Shown here in pieces: positions 27,650 to 36,600 of a stretch of DNA of 64,000 nt; within the stretch, counting starts at the first letter, position 1, and every line of letters starts with the position of its first letter. The notes beneath the pieces were generated by a model that worked only from the letters and a program-made list of their open reading frames with translations, was not told the origin of the DNA and did not search any database. Made by a program: the position numbers and the translations under genes. The stretch comes from Deltaproteobacteria bacterium. Its GTDB lineage: Bacteria; JAGRBM01; JAHCIT01. The stretch is taken from assembly GCA_026129095.1 (NCBI GenBank), contig JAHCIT010000002.1, positions 62,001-126,000 of the forward strand. The letters run 5' to 3'.

Positions 27650-30600
27650 CTACTGGTTGCTTTGCAGCAGTAGGTCGCCCAGCGCCGTGATCATGTCGTT
27701 AAACGCCGGATCCACCGACTTCACACCCAAAGCCCGGGCCGTATAGTGGTCCATAGTCTGGCCGGTGTTGGTCCGGGGGAGCTGGTTGTTGACGATCCGC
27801 GTGTAGTCCTCAAGCGCGATCAGGTCGGCCAGGACGTCAAAGAAGGCCGCATTGATGCCGTTCACGTTTCCGATCGTCACCCCTCCGTCGGCAGCCGTAA
27901 AGCCGATCTGGAGACGGCGGTCGGCAAAGTTGGCATTCGGTACTCCGTTGGCCAGCGGAGTTCCGTTGGCGGCCGTGCAGTTCTGCAACACCGTTCCGTT
28001 CGGAGTGCCCTGCCGGGGCGAGCAGTCGAAGGCGATGTTATCAACCTCGATGTGCGGACAAACGCCCGGACTCGCAATGATACAGGCCGCCACCGCTGCC
28101 TGATCGAAAATCGACATCCAGGGGCCTGCCGCCGATGAGCCAAAGCCGGCCAGCGTCACGCTGGCTCCATCGAGCCGGCCGTTCCGGTTCATGTCATCGG
28201 TGAGCAGCGGGTCGTACCGGTTCTCGTCCTCATCCGGGATCAGATCCTGGATGTCGGCGAACAGGGCGTCAGCCATCAGCACGCCGGCCGAGTATTCGAT
28301 ACCCCGGTAAACCACCGTTGCCGTTCCGGTGGGCGGCTTGTTCTGGATCTCCTTGGTGTACGAATCGCGCACCAGGGCAGCCAGGAACGGCAGCGCACCG
28401 GTGATCTTCGAGTTGTCGCCACCGGCAAACAGTTGCGACAGGCTGGTAAAGGCCGTTGGATCCAGGATCGGCTGGATGGGCCGCTCAACGAGCGGTCCCA
28501 CGTCGCGGAACACCGCGTTCGGGTTGGCCACGTGGTTGGCGCTTCCGATATCGCACTGGGGCAGGGTGCTGGTCCCGCTTCCGCGCTGGAACCCGTTGGT
28601 GACAGCATCGCAATCGGTCGGGTCTTCCACCAGCGTGTTGATGAAGTCGGCCACCACGTCGAGCGCCGACTTGTTGGTATTCAGGGGATCAACCACCCCG
28701 CGCTGTGCGAGGCCTACCTGAACCGACAGGATCTTGTTGATGCTGCGGTCGACAGTGGGGCCAGCGGATGTATCCAGCACGATGTCATAGAGGATGGAGA
28801 GCGCCTTGTTCAGGTGCTTCGGACCTCCTGTGGCGCCGGTCAGCGTGCCAACGAGATCCTCGATCGCCACGAAGCGGCTCCGCTCCATGCGGTTATTGAG
28901 ACTCGAACTGGCCGTCGCACCGAACGGCGGCTGAACACCGGCTGTCGAATCGTAATCGCGGTTCGACTCCCACTGGTCCAGAATGCCGAAAACCGTCTTC
29001 ACGAGGCCCTGTATGGGGCCTTCATAGACGCCGTTGGGCGCCGCACCGAGGTTGGCCAATATGCCGCCCTGTGCGGCAGGGAACGAAGCAGCCGGCCAGT
29101 TACACTCGCCGCACACGCCCTCCTCGCCGCCGTTGACCGACTTGGCGGTCCGGCGGGTAATGCGCGACAGCGCCTTCGCCTCGATCTTGTTGCTGATCAG
29201 CGGGGCGTTGGCGGCTTCCGGATTGGCCCGGACGTCCATGGCGCTCATCGGCACCGCGGTCGTCGCCTCGGAAATGATCTGAAGCCCCGGCACCAGATTG
29301 CTGATGTATTTCTCCTGCAACATCTGCGAAACGCCGCGGAAGAGCACCCCCGGGTCATCGGACCATCCTTGCCTCGCCGCGCTGGCGGTGCCGTTGATGC
29401 CGGAAATGTTGTCCGCGCCGTCCTGGTCGCCCAGTATGGCCAGCAGCCCCTGAACCGCGAGCAACTGGTAGTCCACCGCGTCGTGGATGCCGTTGCCATC
29501 GCAGGTGGTGGCGCTGTTGATACAGTTCGCCCCGGCCGGCTCGGCCCAGCCTGATGCCGCAATGAAGTTCGGGAAGCGGTCCAGCGGATCCTCGCCGCTC
29601 ACGCCCGGAACGGCCACGGCAGCCGCTGTCTGCGAGAACAGGTTCAGCGTCCCGGCGAGCGCGCTACGCGCCGCCGAATCGTTCAGGAGCGCCTGCAGGG
29701 GGCCGGTCTCGCCGGAGGACGGACCCGCCACGCCGAACATGAACGTGGACAGAATCGACGGCTTGGCCAGCAGGGTATCGGGCGTCCCGATCGTATTGAT
29801 CAGGTTGCTCAGACGGCGGCTGAAGGATGACGTGGTCAGGTTCACTTCGTTGCCACCGTCGGCAAGGAAGTTGAGCTGCCGGAGCATCAGGTCCAGCCGC
29901 GAATCCCGGAAGCTGTTGGTCTGGATCGGATCCAGGCCGCCAGAGGACGACAGCCGTACGCCGAAACCGGTACCGCCGAAGGCGACACCTCCGACGCAGC
30001 CGTTGTAGGGCTCGCGCATCTGGCGGATGCGGTAGGAACATTTGCCGCCGCTGGTAAAGCCTGCCGGGTTGCGCTGGTCGCAACCGCCCATGGCAAGCGC
30101 GACCACGTTGCCCAGGTTTCCGGATGTCGTGTTGTTGAACCGTAGATATCCGCCGGTCGTGCTGGGAGTGCCATTGTGATAGGGCGCTGTCCCGGCTGTG
30201 TCACTCGACAGAATCACACCGCACGCTTCGTCATAAGGCGTGAAGGTCTGCACCACGCAGACAAAGCCGTTGACACCGACACCCAGCTGACCGAACCGGC
30301 GGCTCGGCGCGACAATGGTAAAGGTCACGCCAGCGGCTGGAACTGCCGAGAACGGAGGCGTTACCGTCAGCGTCGTCCCGTTATAGGCCGTAACGACCCG
30401 GGAACGGTTGATGAGAGCTCCGGAGGTGATTGTCAGCAGGGAGCCAACGTAGTCGCCCGCGACTCCGCTTAGCCCGCTGCCAGCGAACACGCTTGCCGTT
30501 GGCGCAGGTGCGGCTCCGACAGTACTGTTCACCGCGCTGGCCCAGTTGCCCGCGAATACGCGGAAGTTGTTGGCAACACCGCCGATGCCACCTTCGTTAT

Positions 30601-33600
30601 CTTCGACGAACACACGCAGGTCGTCACCAGCAGTAATGACACCGCGATTCACCGGATAGCTCGCGCTGGTGGCGCCGTTCGGATTGCTGTCCAGAATGCC
30701 GCCAGCGAGACCCGGGCCGCCTGGGGCAGGCCCTTCCTGCGGGCAGAGGCCGGCACCATCGGTACTGGGTGCCGTGCCACCGGCAAGCGTGGGATCGGAA
30801 GGCGTATAGCCGCCAAGGGCCGTGTCCTTGAGGGCGCCCGAGAACGCGTCCAGCATCGTCAGGGTGACGTCCTCGGCCTGGAGCAGCAGCTCGCCGCCAC
30901 GGACATCCTTTTCGCCGGAGGGGATATCCACACCGCAGGCCCGCACCGCACGGAGCAGATCCAGCACCTGCTGGGTCATGCCGGCCGCCGAAATCGCCTG
31001 GATGAGCGGAACGAGGTCGTCCACGATGCCGTCAGGCAGCGGGTCCCCGTCCCCGTCCGGATCGGCCAGCGCCCGGATCAGCGAGGTTGACCGGGTGACA
31101 TCCTCGGGATTCGGGATCTTCAGGGTGCCGGTCACCGGAGCGATACTCTCGGTCATCCGGTCGAACAGCAGCACCACCTGGTTCACAGCCTGGGTCGAAG
31201 TCAGGTTGGCGATGGCCTCGATGAATTCGCGGGTGAGCGACTGCTCGAAGCTCACGATACCGGTCGTGCCGCCACCGATCTGGATCGGCTGGTCCATGAT
31301 GAGCCCAAGGTCGATCATCATCCGCTGGCCGGAGAGCCAGCGCTGGGTGCCCGTCGGGTAGCCGTTGTTCTTCTCGCAGGCCGCGCCAACGCAGTTGGCG
31401 AAGATCGAGGTGAGCTGGTCGCTGTTGTTGAACCCGTAGCGGGTCAGCGTGTTGAGAATCTCCGGCAAAATGTCCAGCGTGCGCTGCGGCACGGCAAGGC
31501 CGTCACCCGCGTTCGCCTTCCGGGTTCCGGACGGGGCAGCGCCCGAGCAGGAACCGGTCGTGATATTGTTGTGGAACGCCCGGTTTCCGGCACGGTAACC
31601 GGCTGTAACGCCGGGAGTCACGTCGTCCCAGCCATTCACGTTGCTGGCGTCACCGCCTGCAATCGAGAACGCATTGGGCGCAACGACGCTGTTCGTTGCC
31701 GCTGTGGAGTTGTCATCGTCGGTATCCGGATCATCCGTAAGCGCGTCCAGGATGATGCGGATATAGGTCCGGTTGTCGGACTTGGGATCGCCTTCAGCCA
31801 CGGTCGCATGGCAATCCGGCAGCGTCCGGTTCCGGTAGTCGTAATCCTTGGGATCCTTGGTCGCCGGCTGCGCGAGCTGCGCGACGATATCCAGCAGGAG
31901 TTCCATGGGCGTGCGGCCCTGGAACCACGCCTCGCGGCAGACGTCGGTATTCACCGACAGGAGCACCGGATCGAAATCCTCGCCGCCAGTGTCCGTGCCG
32001 ATCGGCGTCAGGAGGACGTTCAGCGCGTCCACGGTCACGTCTACCGGCGTCTTTTCGCCGGTATCGAAGGTGCCGTTCAGGTTGCCGTCGATCCGCGACT
32101 TGCTGAACTCCATCAGCACGCGCAGGAGCGGCGGGTTCACCGTGTACGGATTCGGGCTGAGCGTGGTCGTGAAGGGCTGCTCGGAGATGTTCCCGGTGTA
32201 CTGGAAGGCCGTGAAGTCCGAGATGCCGGACCCGGGATCCAGAACCGAGCTGAGGTTCAGCAGCAGGGTCGGGAACCGGGAATCCTGCAGGAGCGTGTCC
32301 AGCGGGGTTTCCAGCTTGTCGATGATCGACTTCTGCTCGTTGGATCCGGGAGGGACAAGCACACCACAGGCCGGGTTTCCGCAGCCGCGCGGATTGTCGT
32401 CCGGGTCGTTCGCAAGCGTATGAATCAGCGACAGCGTCGCCTCGATCGCGTTGTCGGCGGTCGGGTTCGACGGGCTGCCGAAATTGATCGTCACCGGCGT
32501 CCGGTCGTAGGACAGCGCCGCGATGGAGCGGAGCAGAAGGTTCAGCCGCGTGTTCTGGCGGGTGGTCGGCGAGGTCATGCTCACCAGGTTCGGGTTGGTG
32601 AAGCTCGGCTCCTGGAGCAGGTTCTGGAACATGTCCTTGGCGATGAAGCTCTTGGCCTCGATGTTCGTGGCGCCCTTGGGAGGACCGCCCGGATCGCCCG
32701 CATCGTTGTGTTCCTGCAGGAGGAAGTTGACGAGGTTCAGCACCTGCGAGACGAACTCGGTACCGTCATTGGCATCGTTGTTGTCGGCCAGCTCGGCAAA
32801 CAGGTCCAGCGAGCCCTGGATGTTCCGGCCCCGCGTGAAGTTCAGCATCTGGGCGGCCGTCGTGGCGGTTGCGGCGCACGGATCAGCTACGCCGTCGTTG
32901 GCCGGACAGAGCAGCGAAATACGGTCGTAGGTCGTTTCCGCGCCGTTGGAAATGTTCCGCATACCCTCTTCAATAAGGTGCAGGATCCCCTGGATCGCCT
33001 CGCGCTCGCCGCCGCGGCCGTCGGCGTCAAGGTCGGCGAACAGCATGATGTCGGCCAGCTCGATCACGGCGTTGAGCGCCGGACCTGCCGGAGGAGTGAT
33101 CCTGAACTCGCAACCGCCGCCACAGTCGGTCACGCAGTTGGCTGACCAGTTCGTCGTCACCAGCACCGTGTTGCTGGTGATCGACACCACTTCAGCCGTC
33201 GATGTGTTGCAGGAACTTCCCGTCTGCGTGATCGTCACGATGTCGCCGGGCTGCACGTTCACGACCGACGTCGGAACCGCACCGACCGGCTGGAAGCTGC
33301 CGGTCGCGGAGGTCACCGTCGTCGCTGTCAGCACGGCATTGGTGCCGGAAACGCGCGGCCGGGTGGAGGCGTTCTTCATCCGCAGCGAATCGCCGTAGTC
33401 CAGTGTCGCCTTGATGGCGTCAAAGGTTTCCTTGACCGGGCCCGCGTTGGCGAAGCAGGTGTATGCTTCCTGGGCATGGGGACCCACATTGCAGGCGGCA
33501 CCTGTTTCGTTGGGATCCCGGAGCAGTTTCTCCATGAAGTCCGACATCTTGCTGGCATCACCCTGATCCGGTCCGCTCGGGAAGTTGGTCCGGGCCTTGG

Positions 33601-36600
33601 GGTCCAGAATCCGCGTGTCGTCCAGAATCGGGAGGACATCGTCAAATACGCCGTTATCCAGAAGGATGCGGACTACGTTGGCCAGCGTGACGGCCGTGGA
33701 CTGGGCCGAGCCGGAACCGTCCGGATCGGTCAGCACCGTGCCGAGCAGGCTGCCGAACTTGTCGCGGGAATCCAGATAGAAATTCGCGCGCGTGTTCACC
33801 GTCGCACTGATCGGCTGGTTCGGATCACCCAGCAGCGTCGCCATCCGGTAGTTCAGGTTGTAGAGCACACCGGACGTCGAAACCTGGTCCAGCGCCAGGG
33901 TACGCAGGCCGGTTGAGTCACTGAGCGCGCTCACCAGCGCCGGGTTGGTCGACAGCACTCCAAGCGCGCCGCCAAGAAGGGCGCCGGCCGTGGATTCAAC
34001 CAGCGAGAACGAGGCCTGCGCCGTGCTGCTCCGGTTGCCGCGGTCCACGGCGAAGGAGACAATTTCGTAGGTCAGCGGGCTGCCAGGAGTGCACTGGTTG
34101 TTGGGATTCCCGTCCTTGTTGGTGCAGGAGAAGTCGCAGGTCAGCGGCTGGACGCCCAAGGGTGCCGCCCGCGTCGCCGCGGTCGCCTGCCCGAGCGCGT
34201 TGACGCCGCTCAGGGCCGATCCGGCCGTGCAGCTATAGCCCACACCGGCGGTGTTGTCGGCGTTGTCCAGGCTGGAGGCCCGGTTGGCGCCCTCGGCCAC
34301 GCCGCTGCCCGTGTATGCAAAGTGTTCGGTCGCCGGGACGATCACGAACGTATCGCCGACGAGAACGTTCTGCGGATAGGCGGGGTTGACGGTAATCTGG
34401 CCGCCGACGGTCGAGGCCGTGATAGAGCGGGTCACACCCAGGTTCTGGGCGGAACCGCCGCCGGTCGTGAGGAACCGGACTTCACGCCCGACACACTCGT
34501 TGACCGCCCTGCGGCAGGCGTTGGTCGCCGTCGTGCTGGTGAATACCGTCGGACTTGCGCCAGTGGTGACCGAGTAGACAAGACCTTCACCGTTGGAATC
34601 GCTCCGCTTGACACTGATGTAGGACCGCGGGTTCGACACCGACGTACCGAAGAACATGGACGAGTCGGTGATGAAGACGATCGGATTGACCGACTGCATT
34701 TCCACCGGGTCGAGCGACGACGGATCCACGAAGATGCCCTGGATCACGATCGCGGGCGGCTGCGTGTCGCGCAGCACCGGAATGGAGTAGTTCCGCTCAT
34801 TGCCGAGCGCATCGGTGGCCTTGAACGAGAAGGTGTTGACGCCTTCGGCAGGCACAACGAGGTTGTTCGCCATCCAGATCCAGGCGGCCTGATAGAACAT
34901 GCCCGTCGCGCTCTGCGACAGCACCCGGTTCAGTGTCAGGCCGGTGCCCGTGCAGGCTCCGGCGGCATTGGTCGTGCAGCCCTCGATCTGGTACAGGCCC
35001 ACGTTGGAGCTCTGGTTCGGATCGAGGGAGGAAAGCGAGAGGGCATCGCCCGGCCGCAGGTTCAGGTTCGTGACCGCCGTGCCGGTGACGATCTGGTTCG
35101 TGCCGCCGCCGCCCGAAGCCACCGTGCCCAGCACGTCGCTGGAACCGGCCGAATCGCGCGGCATGATGTCGAAGTTCGTGAACACGCCGCCGCTGCCGTT
35201 GACCAGCACCGTGGGCGGCAGGCCCTCCAGCGTCAGGTAACGGCCCGAGAAGGATACCCGGTCGGCCGAGACGATCGTCTGGCTGAGCGGCGGAATGGTC
35301 CCCGTGGGCAGGCCGGAGAAGGTCAGCGCGGAGGTCTGCTCGCTCGGAGCACCGCAGTCGCCGAAGCGTCCGTTGGCGCTCGGATCGTTTTCACACGGAT
35401 CACCCGTGGCACCGCCAATTTCAGGAGCCTGCGTGCGGATCACGATGGGCGAGTTCGTGTTCGGCGTGAAGTCGTCCATTTCGCAGGCGAGGATCTGGGT
35501 GCCTCCAGCGTTGCGCGGGACGTTATCCACGATGCAGTCCAGCGCGAACGCCGGGGGCGTCGTCGTGGCCGCCTCGAAGTGCTGGACCGTGAAGCTGTGG
35601 GTGGCCGAATTGCCCGCCTGGTCCCATCCGGTGACCGTGAAGCTGGTAATACCGCCCGGCCGGAGCGGCACATTGTCGTAGTGATAGTAACCGCGGTCGG
35701 CGGTAGAGGGCGCCGTCACATCCGCGTCGGTCGCCGGGATCGGGCTGCCACGGGCATCGGTACCGCCCGAAATGGCGAAGGAGTCGTAACCCAGGTAGTC
35801 GGACTGCACACGCACGTAGGTGCGCCCCGAATCCCGCGAGGTCGTATCGTCCACGGTGATGGTGCCGGGGACAAAATCCTTCACAAGGCCGCGGATCGCC
35901 ACCGTTGAGGCGAATGTCTGGTAGGCACCCGCACCGGGATTTGTGGCGCCCTGGGCCCATACCTTCTGGCTCTCGAAACCGGTGGCCGCCAGCGTGCCGT
36001 TTCCGTACTGCGACAGAAGCTGCGGCGGAGTACGGTCCACGATGAGGTTGGTCGTCGCCGGGTAGTGGCAAAGATCGGTGGCGCCCGCCGAGGTGCAGGA
36101 GCTTCCGTCGCGGGTGGCGTTGCCAGTAGCGTCGTTCGCCCGGACCTCGAAGACGGTGTTGCCTTCGGTGAGATCCAGCACGGCCGTGTAGCAGATGGCG
36201 GCAAAGGAAGTGCCAATGCTTTCGTGGTTCAGCGTCACGTTGCTCGGGTTACAGTTGCCGCCCCAGTAGGGCGCCACGATGATCTTGGGGTTGCTGGAAA
36301 CGAGCGCGCCGGTCGCCGCCGCGCCGCGCATGACCGCCGCGGCGGGCGTCGCCGCCACGGTGGGGATACCCGCGCCGGTATCGCCACGGGCAGTCATCGC
36401 CTTCAGCCAGCCATTCCAGGCAGTGCCGCCAGCCAGATTGGTCGCCGCAAACGCCGAGACGTTGGAGGCGCCCGTCGTGCCACGGGCAACGCTGGCATAG
36501 ACCCACTGGGAGGCATCGGTGCTGGTATTGATCATGTTCGCCACAGCAGTGGCCGTGGTGCCCGGAATGGGCGTATTCACCGTCACCACGATATTCGGCG